In this document: in pieces, positions 1 to 8,133 of the stretch
How positions within the stretch are numbered: position 1 is the stretch's first letter
Layout of the letters: each line of letters begins with the position of its first letter
NCBI RefSeq assembly: GCF_003697785.1
Contig: NZ_QOKZ01000003.1
Coordinates: 496,001-560,000, forward strand
Direction of reading: 5' to 3'
Source of the DNA: Paracoccus alkanivorans
Lineage (GTDB): Bacteria > Pseudomonadota > Alphaproteobacteria > Rhodobacterales > Rhodobacteraceae
DNA length: 64,000 nucleotides
Made by a program: the position numbers and the translations under genes
Notes under the pieces: generated by a model
What the model saw: the letters and a program-made list of their open reading frames with translations, nothing else
What the model was told of the DNA's origin: nothing
Databases searched by the model: none

Positions 1-1
1 C

Positions 2-1675
2 GTCTCGGTCTTCTTCATGCTTCGGGTGCCCGGCAGCTTCCTGCCGCCCGAGGATGTCAGCCGTATCTCTATCAGTGTCGAACTGCCGCCCGGTGCGACC
101 CTGGAGGAAACCGAGCGCGCGACCAGCGCCATGACCGAGCGCATCCGCGAGATCGAGGGCGTGAAAGACATCTTCGTGCTGGGCGGCTCGTCGCCGACCG
201 GAGATCTCGATATCCGCCGCGCCTCGGTAACGGTGCTTCTGGACAAGCTGGACCATTCGCTGCTGCACAAGCTGGCCGATATCGGCAATTCGGTGCCGCT
301 GTTTTCCGTCATCGTTCCGGATCTTGAAAGCAAAGGTAGAACCAAGCCCCAGAACCGGATCGAGGCCGAAATCGCCCTGCTTTTGCGCGATGTCCCGGAT
401 ATTCGCGCCTATCGGCTGAATGACCGGGGAGAGCGCGACCTGTCCTTTTCGATCCTGTCGAATGACGAGGAGAGCCTCAACCAGGCCGTCGCCATGCTGG
501 AGAATGCGTTGAGCGGCGATCCGCTGCTCGCCGATGTCGGCACCGAGGGCGCGTTGCCCCGGCCAGAATTGCAGATCACGCCCAAGCCCGACGAGGCGGC
601 GCGGCTTGGCGTGACCACGGCCGCCATCGCCGCGACGGTGCGGGTGGCGACGATTGGCGATATCGACGCGGCGCTGGCCAAGCTGGCGATCGATGACCGG
701 CTGGTGCCCGTGCGGGTGCGGCTGAACGACGCGACGCGTGGCGATCTTGCCCGGATCGGCGCCCTGCGTGTCGCGACGGTCACCGGTGGTTCGGTGCCAC
801 TGAAATCCGTTGCCGATATCCGTATCGGCGAAGGCCCCTCGTCCATCGAGCGTTTGAACCGCACCCGCAAGGCGACCATCGGTGCCAGCCTGCCCGTCGG
901 TGTGGCCCTCGGTTCGGCGACGGAGCGTTTCAACGAACTTGTCACCGGGGTGGATCTGCCGCCCGGCGTGCGGGTGGCCGAATCCGGCGATGCCGAGATC
1001 CAGGCCGAATTGATGGAAAGCTTCGGCAATGCCATGATCATGGGGCTGATGCTGGTGCTGTCGGTGCTGATCCTGCTGTTCGGCAGCGTGATCCAGCCCT
1101 TTACCATCCTGTTGTCGCTGCCACTGGCCATCGGTGGCGTGGCCTCGGCACTGATCCTGACCTCTTCGCCGCTGTCGATGCCGGTGATGATCGGTATCCT
1201 GATGCTGATGGGGATCGTGACCAAGAACGCCATCCTGCTGGTCGATTTCGCCATCGAGATGCGGCGGCAGGGGATGGACCGGATCAAGGCGGTGATGGAG
1301 GCCGGGCACAAGCGTGCCCAGCCCATCGTGATGACCTCGATCGCCATGTCGGCGGGGATGCTGCCCTCGGCGCTCGGGGTGGGCGAGGGCGGGTCCTTCC
1401 GCGCGCCGATGGCGACGGCAGTGATCGGGGGGATCATCGTCTCGACCGTGCTGTCGCTTCTGGTCGTGCCGGCCTTCTTCCTGATCATGGACGATTTGTC
1501 GCGCCTGTTGGCCCGGCTGACACGCGGCATGATCGGCCGCAAGGAAGAGGAACCCGAGACGCTTGCCCCCGAAGCGGTTGCCGCCGGGATCGCGGGACTG
1601 GAAACCCGTGTCGCGCAATTGGAAAACGACCGCCCGCATGACAGCAGACCACGCCTGTCGGTGGTCGTGGAATAG
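2..1675 (+). CDS. RND efflux transporter, inner-membrane pump subunit (C-terminal half, 5' truncated by window edge)
   Basis: Proton-driven RND (AcrB/MexB-type) pump in the inner membrane, normally working with a periplasmic adaptor and an outer-membrane channel. The reading frame is open from the first bases, so the gene starts upstream of the window; about 557 residues are present, roughly the second half of a 1,000-residue family member. The segment LPPGATLEET is typical of the second periplasmic loop. Hydrophobic helices follow around nt 1030-1500, with TKNAILLVDF near nt 1220 matching the proton-relay helix that holds the essential lysine in AcrB. A charged cytoplasmic tail ends the protein. 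Substrate cannot be told; drug or solvent export is a family-level guess. A strong terminator follows at once. Confidence 0.9.
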   Translation, partial: VSVFFMLRVPGSFLPPEDVSRISISVELPPGATLEETERATSAMTERIREIEGVKDIFVLGGSSPTGDLDIRRASVTVLLDKLDHSLLHKLADIGNSVPLFSVIVPDLESKGRTKPQNRIEAEIALLLRDVPDIRAYRLNDRGERDLSFSILSNDEESLNQAVAMLENALSGDPLLADVGTEGALPRPELQITPKPDEAARLGVTTAAIAATVRVATIGDIDAALAKLAIDDRLVPVRVRLNDATRGDLARIGALRVATVTGGSVPLKSVADIRIGEGPSSIERLNRTRKATIGASLPVGVALGSATERFNELVTGVDLPPGVRVAESGDAEIQAELMESFGNAMIMGLMLVLSVLILLFGSVIQPFTILLSLPLAIGGVASALILTSSPLSMPVMIGILMLMGIVTKNAILLVDFAIEMRRQGMDRIKAVMEAGHKRAQPIVMTSIAMSAGMLPSALGVGEGGSFRAPMATAVIGGIIVSTVLSLLVVPAFFLIMDDLSRLLARLTRGMIGRKEEEPETLAPEAVAAGIAGLETRVAQLENDRPHDSRPRLSVVVE

Positions 1676-1720
1676 CCGTTGCCGCAGGCGCTTGCGGCGG
1701 TAACGGCTATTTCATCTTTT
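1673..1720 (+). terminator. Rho-independent terminator of the RND pump gene
   Basis: Outer arms TAGCCGTT (1673-1680) and AACGGCTA (1702-1709) pair perfectly, and inside them GCCGCA (1681-1686) pairs with TGCGGC (1693-1698). A T-rich run follows to about 1720. The hairpin starts within the last bases of the pump gene. It could also help stop the convergent hupE transcript. Confidence 0.8.
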
Positions 1721-1792
1721 GCGCCATCGCGGCGCCAGGTGCGATCCGGGGGATAGCTGGCGGGCCAGCCACGTCTGGACCATAGGCTGCAG

Positions 1793-2434
1793 CTAAAGCA
1801 TGCCGGTAAGAAAACCCATCCCTGTCAGGGCGATAGCGGCAGCTGCCGTGCGGGTGGCCAGCTGGCTGCCGCGGATCAGGAATCCCATACCCGCGCCGCA
1901 TAGATGCAGTGATATCGTGCCGACCACGAAACCCGCCGCATAGGCCAACGGATTGGCGGCCCCAGGCATCTCGGCACCATGCGCATATCCGTGGAAGATG
2001 GCGAAGAAGGCGACGATGACGGCCGCGAAAACCAGGGGCGGGTTCGTGCGAAACAGCACTGCGAGGCCGATGACCAGCGCCGAGGCCGCGATTCCGGTTT
2101 CGACACCCGGCAGCGGTATCGCAGCCATCCCGAGAACTCCGCCAAGGATCATCGCCAGCGGAAAGACAGCAAGCAAAGCCCATCCCGCAGCCCTGCCGAA
2201 GCAGATGCTCCAAAACCCGACCGCTACCATGGCGGCTACATGATCCGCGCCAAGCAGAGGGTGTCGGAAGCCGGTCAGGAAACCGCCTCCGGCAGCATGA
2301 CCGGTATGGGCCAGGGCAGGAGAAGTACTGGCGAGCATGATACCGGCCATCGCGAGGAGCGCCATGGAGGACCGTATCAGGAAAGTGTTTTCCTGCATGT
2401 GTGGCGCTGGTTCCGGGCTGCGGATGCTGCTCAT
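1793..2434 (-). CDS. hupE: HupE/UreJ-family metal permease, probable nickel importer of the lar operon
   Basis: A 213-residue membrane protein of the HupE/UreJ family, members of which import nickel (or cobalt) for hydrogenase or urease. A signal-peptide-like N terminus ends near ALA-HTGHA (residue 42). The family motifs are present: HPLLGADH (residues 58-65), FHGYAHGAE (147-155) and a histidine in GTISLHLCG (172-180). About six membrane helices are predicted by eye. The ATG at 2434 is preceded by GGAG at good spacing. It is the last gene of the lar operon, 40 bp after larC. No urease or hydrogenase gene is in view, so nickel for the LarA cofactor is the likely purpose (inference). Confidence 0.85.
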   Translation of the reverse strand: MSSIRSPEPAPHMQENTFLIRSSMALLAMAGIMLASTSPALAHTGHAAGGGFLTGFRHPLLGADHVAAMVAVGFWSICFGRAAGWALLAVFPLAMILGGVLGMAAIPLPGVETGIAASALVIGLAVLFRTNPPLVFAAVIVAFFAIFHGYAHGAEMPGAANPLAYAAGFVVGTISLHLCGAGMGFLIRGSQLATRTAAAAIALTGMGFLTGML

Positions 2435-2474
2435 CTGTCACTCCATATGCTGTCGAAGCGGATTGCCCGCGGAT

Positions 2475-3707
2475 TTACCCTTGTTCGGCCCGGCGAGCCT
2501 GTGCCCGGCGCTCGGCCAGCGTTGGCGCTGCGTCGAGATCGTCGCTTTCCGCCTTTACGGTAACACCCGATGGCCGGGTGGCGCGCTTGCGCCGCGTCTT
2601 GCCGTCCGGCGCGGTGTCGGTGCTGCGAGGCAGGATCAGCCGGGTGATCTCGCTGCGGCGCAGGCCCAATGTGCTGGTTCGGTCGAACAGCGCCTGGACG
2701 ACCTGCGTTTCGACTTGCGGCTCCAGCAATAGCTCCATGCGGGTCACGGGCCGCGCCTTCTTTCCCTGTGCCGTCAGCAGAACAAGGTCGATGACCCCGG
2801 GAAAGGCACGCAACGCATCCGCCGCCGCGCCGATTTCTTCCCCGGTCATGTCGTCCAGATCGCATGCAAGCTGCACGACCCGGTCGGTCTGTGCCGTGCC
2901 TGCCAGGTCAAAGGCGGTAATGCGCAGAATATTGGGTCGGCCGGGCAGGTCGCGGGTGCCTGCCCCCATGCCAGTGGCGACCAAGCGGCCGGATGGGCGG
3001 CTGCCGGGGGAACCACCGGTCAGATGGGCCATGATCGCGGCCCCGGTTGGCGTGACGCGCTCGCCCCCTACACCATCGTCGTGCCAGTCATAGCCCCGCA
3101 GGATCCGCACCGTGGCCGGGGCCGGGACAGGCAGCATGCCATGGGCCGTCCGCACCTGGCCGCCGCCCAGGGGCAGCGAGGCCAGGGACCAGCCCGCGCC
3201 TTTCAAGGCCGCCGCGATACTACCGGCGGCAGTCACATCCATCAGGGCGTCCCAATCGGCGAGTTCATGGAAATGGACATCCTCGATGGGAATGTCATGG
3301 GCCGCTGCCTCGGCCTCGGCGATCAGATGCAGGATCGCGCAGGCATGTTCCGCTGTTCCTTCGGCAAGCGGCGCCGCCTCGATCATGGCGCGCATCGCGC
3401 GGTAGGTCGTCTCTTCGCCGTGGCGGTGGTGGTGGTGATCTTCATGCCCGTGATGATGGTGATCATCGTGCGAATGCCCGCCATCCATCGGAATTAGAGC
3501 AAAGCGCCGCACCGACATGCCGCCGCTATGTCCCCGGGTCAGCGCGGCATGGCCGACATGATCGGGCAGGATGGCCGCGATATCCTTCATCACCCGCTGT
3601 TCCAGCGCCGGAAAGCCGTCCAGCATCGCGGCGATGAACATGTCGCCCGCCACGCCTCCGACGGGATCGAGATGGATATGCAGGCGGGCACCCTCTGGCA
3701 AATTCAT
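2475..3707 (-). CDS. larC: Nickel-pincer cofactor biosynthesis protein LarC (nickel insertion)
   Basis: LarC is the CTP-dependent nickel-insertion enzyme that finishes the pincer cofactor (NPN) used by LarA. The start ATG at 3707 lies 2 bp after the larA stop and gives 410 residues; longer upstream reading in this frame runs through larA and is not used. The N terminus HLDPVGGVAGDMF (about residues 12-24) is the LarC signature. Residues 78-97 are a histidine-rich stretch, usual in LarC and other nickel proteins. The C-terminal LarC2 part is in the same frame, unlike Lactiplantibacillus plantarum, where larC1 and larC2 are joined by programmed frameshifting. Encoded between larA and hupE. Confidence 0.93.
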   Translation of the reverse strand: MNLPEGARLHIHLDPVGGVAGDMFIAAMLDGFPALEQRVMKDIAAILPDHVGHAALTRGHSGGMSVRRFALIPMDGGHSHDDHHHHGHEDHHHHRHGEETTYRAMRAMIEAAPLAEGTAEHACAILHLIAEAEAAAHDIPIEDVHFHELADWDALMDVTAAGSIAAALKGAGWSLASLPLGGGQVRTAHGMLPVPAPATVRILRGYDWHDDGVGGERVTPTGAAIMAHLTGGSPGSRPSGRLVATGMGAGTRDLPGRPNILRITAFDLAGTAQTDRVVQLACDLDDMTGEEIGAAADALRAFPGVIDLVLLTAQGKKARPVTRMELLLEPQVETQVVQALFDRTSTLGLRRSEITRLILPRSTDTAPDGKTRRKRATRPSGVTVKAESDDLDAAPTLAERRAQARRAEQG

Positions 3708-3709
3708 GA

Positions 3710-5044
3710 TCAGTGCTCCCCGGGCCATGAATTTATCAGGCGGCCATTCTCGAAGCGCATCTCCTCCAGCGGTCCGACGATCTCCATGCCGGGCCGGGCC
3801 TCCAGTTCGGGCAGCATGGCCTCGGAGGCATAGAGATACTCCAGGTGCAGCGTGTTCGGAATCCGCAGAAGGCGCACGCGGGAGATGTCCTCGGCTCCGC
3901 AAGTCTTGACAGCCGCCTGGATGGCGCTGCGGTCGTCTGGCATGACCATTGGCATCTTGGCCTGTATCAGGACGGTCGAGGTCAGCGCATTCGCATAAAC
4001 CGCCTCGCGGTCGAACGCCGCCTCGAGCCGGGCGGTCACCACATCGGCCCGCGCCGCGCCATTGCCGTTGCCGTTGCTGCGTGGCGACAGTTCCAGCGCC
4101 GCGAGCCGCGCGATGCGCAGTTTCACATGAGCCTGCATCTTGGGTGACGAGAAGCGATGGGTGATATTCGGATCCATGCCGGTGCCCGAGAATTCCTTGC
4201 CGATCTGGTCCACGACCAGCACATCCAGGTCCCCAGAGGCGGTGGGCGCATCGACCGGCCCAAGCGGCAGCCGGGGCATATTGGCCATCGCTTCCCGCAG
4301 GAAAGGCTGTTCCGCCTCCAGCATTCCCTCGCTGGCGAGAACCACGACACGGGCCAACTGGTCATAGGCATTCTCGATCGTGCCGATGCCGAAGAGGATC
4401 CTGCAACGTTCCAGTTTCATCCGTGCCATCAGGTCGACATAGACCGGCACCTCGTCGATGCCGCGCGAATGACAGGCCTCGGCACCCGATTGTTTGCCAA
4501 GGCCGATGGCAAGCATCTTGGCCAGCCCGCTTTCATTGGCTGCCCGAAAGGACGTATGCGGCTTGATACGGTTGAACAACACGATCCCGTCGGCCTCATG
4601 CGCCAGCCGGTCGATGCGCACGGACATGCCGTTATCCAGCCGGCCAATTTCGACCGTCTCCATGGAGGAGCGGATCGGGCAGCCGATCACGGCCTCGGTC
4701 ACGCCCAGCTTTTCCAATACCGCCGTCTGCCCCTCGGCGGTCGCGCCGCCATGGCTGCCCATCGAGGGCACGACAAAGGGATCCGCCCCGCGCGCCCTGA
4801 CCTCGTTCACGATCGCTGTCAGCAGTTCGGGGAATGCGGCGATGCCCCGGCTGCCCGCCGTTATGGCGACGGACATCCCCGGCCGGATCCTGGCGGTGCA
4901 ATCCGCCTCGGCCATCGCGTCATGCACCGCCGCCGCCGGATCCCCAATATGATTGGAGGGAAAGCTTTGCCGGCACAGCGCGATGCGCGGCAATGGCGTG
5001 TCCTCGACCAGCTTCACGTAGTTCGGCCTTGTCCCGTTCGACAT
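3710..5044 (-). CDS. larA: LarA-family nickel-pincer racemase/epimerase (LarA homolog, substrate unknown)
   Basis: Homolog of nickel-dependent lactate racemase LarA, which moves a hydride at the alpha carbon of 2-hydroxyacids using the NPN cofactor. 444 residues, close to family length. Candidate cofactor residues can be placed: H98 in MGSHGG, H163 in IKPHTSF, K176 in SGLAKML, H192 in ACHSRG. The K176-H192 distance of 16 equals that of K184-H200 in L. plantarum LarA; the H163-K176 distance is 13 instead of 10, so this is a divergent subfamily, not a plain lactate racemase. LarA homologs (LarAH) include racemases or epimerases of malate, phenyllactate, 2-hydroxyglutarate and gluconate. The adjoining UxaA-type dehydratase suggests a polyhydroxy or substituted hydroxyacid. 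Confidence 0.82.
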   Translation of the reverse strand: MSNGTRPNYVKLVEDTPLPRIALCRQSFPSNHIGDPAAAVHDAMAEADCTARIRPGMSVAITAGSRGIAAFPELLTAIVNEVRARGADPFVVPSMGSHGGATAEGQTAVLEKLGVTEAVIGCPIRSSMETVEIGRLDNGMSVRIDRLAHEADGIVLFNRIKPHTSFRAANESGLAKMLAIGLGKQSGAEACHSRGIDEVPVYVDLMARMKLERCRILFGIGTIENAYDQLARVVVLASEGMLEAEQPFLREAMANMPRLPLGPVDAPTASGDLDVLVVDQIGKEFSGTGMDPNITHRFSSPKMQAHVKLRIARLAALELSPRSNGNGNGAARADVVTARLEAAFDREAVYANALTSTVLIQAKMPMVMPDDRSAIQAAVKTCGAEDISRVRLLRIPNTLHLEYLYASEAMLPELEARPGMEIVGPLEEMRFENGRLINSWPGEH

Positions 5045-5056
5045 GCTCTTTCCTTC

Positions 5057-6607
5057 CTATCCGGTGACGCCGATGGGCCAAGGGGCGAATTCCTCTTCAC
5101 CGACCCCAAGCGCCTCGGATTTGCTTTTCTCTCCCGAGGCAATGGCAAGGATCTTTTGGAAAATCGCCTCTCCCATCTCTTCGAGGCTCATCTCGCCATC
5201 GACGATCCGGCCGCAATTTATGTCCATATCCTCCTCCATCCGGGTGAACATGGGCGTATTCGAGGCCAGCTTGATCGTCGGTGAGGGGTAGGAGCCGAAG
5301 CAGGAACCCCGTCCTGTGGTGAAGCAGATCAGGTTGGCGCCTCCGGCGATCTGACCGGTGGCCGAGACGGGATCGAAACCCGGCGTGTCCATGAAGACGA
5401 GGCCCTTTTCGGTCACCGGTTCGGCATATCGGTAAACCTCCATCAGCCCGGTCGTGCCACCCTTCTTGGCCCCTCCCAATGATTTTTCCAGTACATTGGC
5501 AAGCCCTCCGGCCTGGTTTCCCGGGCTGACCACGCCGTTGATCTGGGTGTCCTTGCCCTTGGTATGTTCCAGCCACCAGTCCATCCGCTCGACCAGCTTG
5601 CGGCCAATCGTTTCATTGCGGGCGCGGCGCGTCAGCAGATGCTCGACCCCGAAGATCTCGGGCGTTTCCGACAGGATCGCGGTGCCGCCGTTGCGGATCA
5701 GGATATCCGCCGCATGTCCAAGGGCAGGGTTTGCCGTCAGCCCCGACAACCCGTCCGAGCCGCCACATTGCATGCCGATAGTGATATGCTCGGCCGAGCA
5801 GGGCTCGCGCCGGACCTTGTTCGCCTCTTCCAGCATCTCGCGCACGGCGGCCTTGCCTTCGGCGATGGCCCGCGCGGTGCCTCCGACATGTTGCATGGTG
5901 ATGGTGCGAAGCATCTTGCCTTCTGCCAGGCTCTGTTCCTCGAAGAACTGCATCAGGTTGTTGCGCTCGCATCCAAGCGAGCAGACCACGGCGCCGGCCA
6001 TGTTGGGATGGCGGATATACCCGGCGAGCGTGCGGCGTAGCAGGTCCATCGGTTCGCCCGTCAGTTCCATCCCGCAACCGGATTCGTGGATGAAGGGAAT
6101 GACACCATCGACATTCGGCCAGCCCGAAATCCGCTCTTCGTCGAAGTAATTCGCGATCTTGCGCGCGACCGTGGCCGAGCAGTTTACGGTGACGAAGAGG
6201 CCGATATAGTTGCGCGTCCCGACCTTGCCATTCGCGCGGCGGATACCCTGGAATCGCGCCCGCTCATCTTCGGGCAGGATCTCGGTCGGTCGGTAGTCGC
6301 GGGCGAAGGCATAATCCTTCTCGACGGCATCAAAGCGGATATTGTGGCTGTGCAGCCACTCGCCCGGCAGGATGTCATGGGCGGCATAGCCGATCACGGT
6401 CTCGAATTTCAGAATCGGTGCGCCTGCCTGGATGGGGCGGGTGGCGATCTTGTGGCCCTGCGGCACCTGCTGGCGGGTGGTCACGCCCTCCTCGGAAAGT
6501 TCCGTGCCCTCGGAGATTTCGCGAATGGCGACGACGACATTGTCCCCGGCGCTTAGTCGCAGCACCGGGGCGCGGGTTCTATCCTGTTCAAGCGTCGTGG
6601 CTGTCAT
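5057..6607 (-). CDS. UxaA/GarD-family hydro-lyase (altronate/galactarate dehydratase-like) with N-terminal SAF domain
   Basis: 516-residue dehydratase of the altronate (UxaA)/galactarate (GarD) family, which use an iron cofactor to remove water from sugar acids; the related SuyAB removes sulfite from sulfolactate. Residues about 16-90 are a SAF domain with PQGHKIA (49-55) and GEWLHSHN (82-89). The catalytic part shows TRNYIG (131-136), HESGCGM (174-180), LGCERNN (211-217) and QCGGSD (280-285), all typical of the family. ATG at 6607 has AAAGGAG upstream. The stop is 12 bp before larA, so the two enzymes should be made together and probably act in sequence. The exact substrate is not readable from the sequence. 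Confidence 0.88.
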   Translation of the reverse strand: MTATTLEQDRTRAPVLRLSAGDNVVVAIREISEGTELSEEGVTTRQQVPQGHKIATRPIQAGAPILKFETVIGYAAHDILPGEWLHSHNIRFDAVEKDYAFARDYRPTEILPEDERARFQGIRRANGKVGTRNYIGLFVTVNCSATVARKIANYFDEERISGWPNVDGVIPFIHESGCGMELTGEPMDLLRRTLAGYIRHPNMAGAVVCSLGCERNNLMQFFEEQSLAEGKMLRTITMQHVGGTARAIAEGKAAVREMLEEANKVRREPCSAEHITIGMQCGGSDGLSGLTANPALGHAADILIRNGGTAILSETPEIFGVEHLLTRRARNETIGRKLVERMDWWLEHTKGKDTQINGVVSPGNQAGGLANVLEKSLGGAKKGGTTGLMEVYRYAEPVTEKGLVFMDTPGFDPVSATGQIAGGANLICFTTGRGSCFGSYPSPTIKLASNTPMFTRMEEDMDINCGRIVDGEMSLEEMGEAIFQKILAIASGEKSKSEALGVGEEEFAPWPIGVTG

Positions 6608-6632
6608 GGCTTCTCCTTTCCGGGTTTCCGCA

Positions 6633-6647
6633 GCCAGATAATCTGGC
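6633..6647. promoter_or_regulatory. Perfect 7-1-7 palindrome upstream of the UxaA-type gene, candidate GntR operator
   Basis: GCCAGAT-A-ATCTGGC is an exact inverted repeat with one central base. It sits in the 75-bp gap between the FadR-type regulator (ending 6683) and the dehydratase start (6607), about 26 bp before the ATG. Its place and symmetry suit a dimeric regulator, most simply the adjacent GntR protein. It does not match the TNGTNNNACNA core common in this subfamily, so the owner is uncertain. Confidence 0.5.
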
Positions 6648-6682
6648 GGCCACCACCGCAGACAACAGCCGAGGGCATGGTG

Positions 6683-7420
6683 TCATTCCTCGCGGGCATA
6701 ATCGGTCACGCGTTGGCGGGATTGCAGCAAATGATAGGCCATGCTCAGCCCGGCCGCCTCTGCGTCGCGAGCGACGATGGCTTCATAGACCTGCCGATGC
6801 TCCCGCACGACGCGATCGATCCGCGATTGGCTGCCTTCGCGCGTGATGCTCTGGGCGACATCAATCGCGCGTTCCATCACGTCGCGGATCGCGTTCAGCA
6901 TGGTGACGAAAACCTCGTTCCCGCTGGCCTCCGCGACGGCAAGGTGAAAGTCGAAATCGGCATCGCGCGCCACCTCGCGGCGCTGCATCGTATCATCCAA
7001 GGCCTTCAGCGCAGCCTCTATCCGGGCGATTTCATGCGATCCTGCCCGTTGCGCGGCCAGCTTCGCGGTCGCCTTCTCTACCACCATTCGCGCTTCCATG
7101 GCCCGCATCAGCCCCGATACGCTGTCCGCGGTGGCAAACTCGATCAGCCGCTGCGGAGGGCGCTTGCGGACGAAAGAGCCAACGCCGCGCCGTGCCTCGA
7201 CCAGCCCGTCATCCTGCAGCTTGCGCAATGCTTCCCTGACCACGGGGCGAGACACGCCAAAGGCCGAGCAGATCTGGTTTTCCGATGGCAGTTTCTCGCC
7301 CTGTTCAAGCGTTCCCGAAACGATCTGTTCCAGTATCTGGCCGTATAACTGATCCGAGAGCGTCTTGCGCTTGCGAATGGTCAGCCTGCCACTATCCATG
7401 TTCGGACCGTCAGAAATCAC
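6683..7420 (-). CDS. GntR-family (FadR subfamily, FCD domain) transcriptional regulator, second of the lar operon
   Basis: 245-residue regulator: winged helix-turn-helix at about residues 15-80 (ASEN-type PSENQICSAFGVSRPVVREAL) followed by an all-helical FCD ligand domain with the usual metal/ligand histidines (FDFHLAVAEASGN, later EHRQV). FCD proteins usually sense carboxylic acids. I chose GTG at 7420: it overlaps the larB stop as GTGA and has AAGGAAT upstream, whereas the internal ATG at 7399 lacks a clear ribosome site. Translational coupling to larB is likely. A perfect palindrome lies just downstream, before the dehydratase gene. The inducer may be the pathway hydroxyacid (inference). 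Confidence 0.88.
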   Translation of the reverse strand: MISDGPNMDSGRLTIRKRKTLSDQLYGQILEQIVSGTLEQGEKLPSENQICSAFGVSRPVVREALRKLQDDGLVEARRGVGSFVRKRPPQRLIEFATADSVSGLMRAMEARMVVEKATAKLAAQRAGSHEIARIEAALKALDDTMQRREVARDADFDFHLAVAEASGNEVFVTMLNAIRDVMERAIDVAQSITREGSQSRIDRVVREHRQVYEAIVARDAEAAGLSMAYHLLQSRQRVTDYAREE

Positions 7421-8133
7421 CTGGATTCCTTTTTCTTTGCATGAATATCCTCCGGATGTGCGGCAGCATGGGCAAAGCGTAGCGCGGCGCAGGCGGCGCC
7501 GTAACCGTTGTCGATATTGGTCACCAGAACGCCCGGCGCACAGCTGGCCAGCGCCGCGTCCAGCGCCACGCGCCCTCCGGTGGCCACACCGTAGCCGACC
7601 GAGGTCGGGACCGCGATCACCAGCCCCGGCACCAGCCCGGCCACGACACTGGGCAAGGCGGCATCCATCCCGGCAAAGACGATCACCACCTGCATCTCGC
7701 GCAGGAGTGGTTCGCGGTCGAGCAGCCGCCACAGCCCCGCAACGCCGACATCGGGCACCTGGGTTGCAGCAAGGCCAGAATAGGCAAGGACCCGCCGCGT
7801 CTCGGCCGCGGCGGCGGCATCCGATGTGCCCGCACTGACCAGCGCGACCCGGGGCGTAGTCTTTTGCGGGGGCAAGGCGCCCAGAATCGCGCTGCGCGAC
7901 AGGGCGCAGTAATCCAGTGCGGAACGTTGCTGTGGGGGTAGAGCCTCGTATTGTGCCAGAGTCAGGCGGGTCAGGAGAAGCCGGCGCTCTTCCCGCATGG
8001 CGTCGCCAATGATCGCGGCAATCTGTTCGGGCGTCTTGGGCTCTGCCAGAACCGCCTCTTCCAGGCCGATCCGTGCCTGGCGGCCGCGGTCGAAAGTCAC
8101 GTCGGGATGGCTGTCCGGCCGCGCGTCAGGCAT
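7417..8133 (-). CDS. larB: Nickel-pincer cofactor biosynthesis protein LarB (pyridinium-3,5-biscarboxylic acid mononucleotide synthase)
   Basis: LarB carboxylates and hydrolyses nicotinic acid adenine dinucleotide, the first step of pincer cofactor synthesis. 238 residues. The N-terminal LarB signature DRGRQARIGLEEAV (15-28) is present; the C-terminal half is the AIR-carboxylase-like (PurE-type) domain with VSAGTSDAAAAAE (99-111), VPTSVGYG (175-182) and NIDNGYGAA (206-214). It overlaps larE by 8 bp and the next regulator by 4 bp, placing it firmly inside the operon. Typical in every respect for the family. Confidence 0.95.
   Translation of the reverse strand: MPDARPDSHPDVTFDRGRQARIGLEEAVLAEPKTPEQIAAIIGDAMREERRLLLTRLTLAQYEALPPQQRSALDYCALSRSAILGALPPQKTTPRVALVSAGTSDAAAAAETRRVLAYSGLAATQVPDVGVAGLWRLLDREPLLREMQVVIVFAGMDAALPSVVAGLVPGLVIAVPTSVGYGVATGGRVALDAALASCAPGVLVTNIDNGYGAACAALRFAHAAAHPEDIHAKKKESR

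Noticed and set aside
3708..3902. A longer LarC start within larA
   Set aside because: The LarC signature begins after the ATG at 3707, and the extra 65 residues match nothing and overlap larA in another frame.
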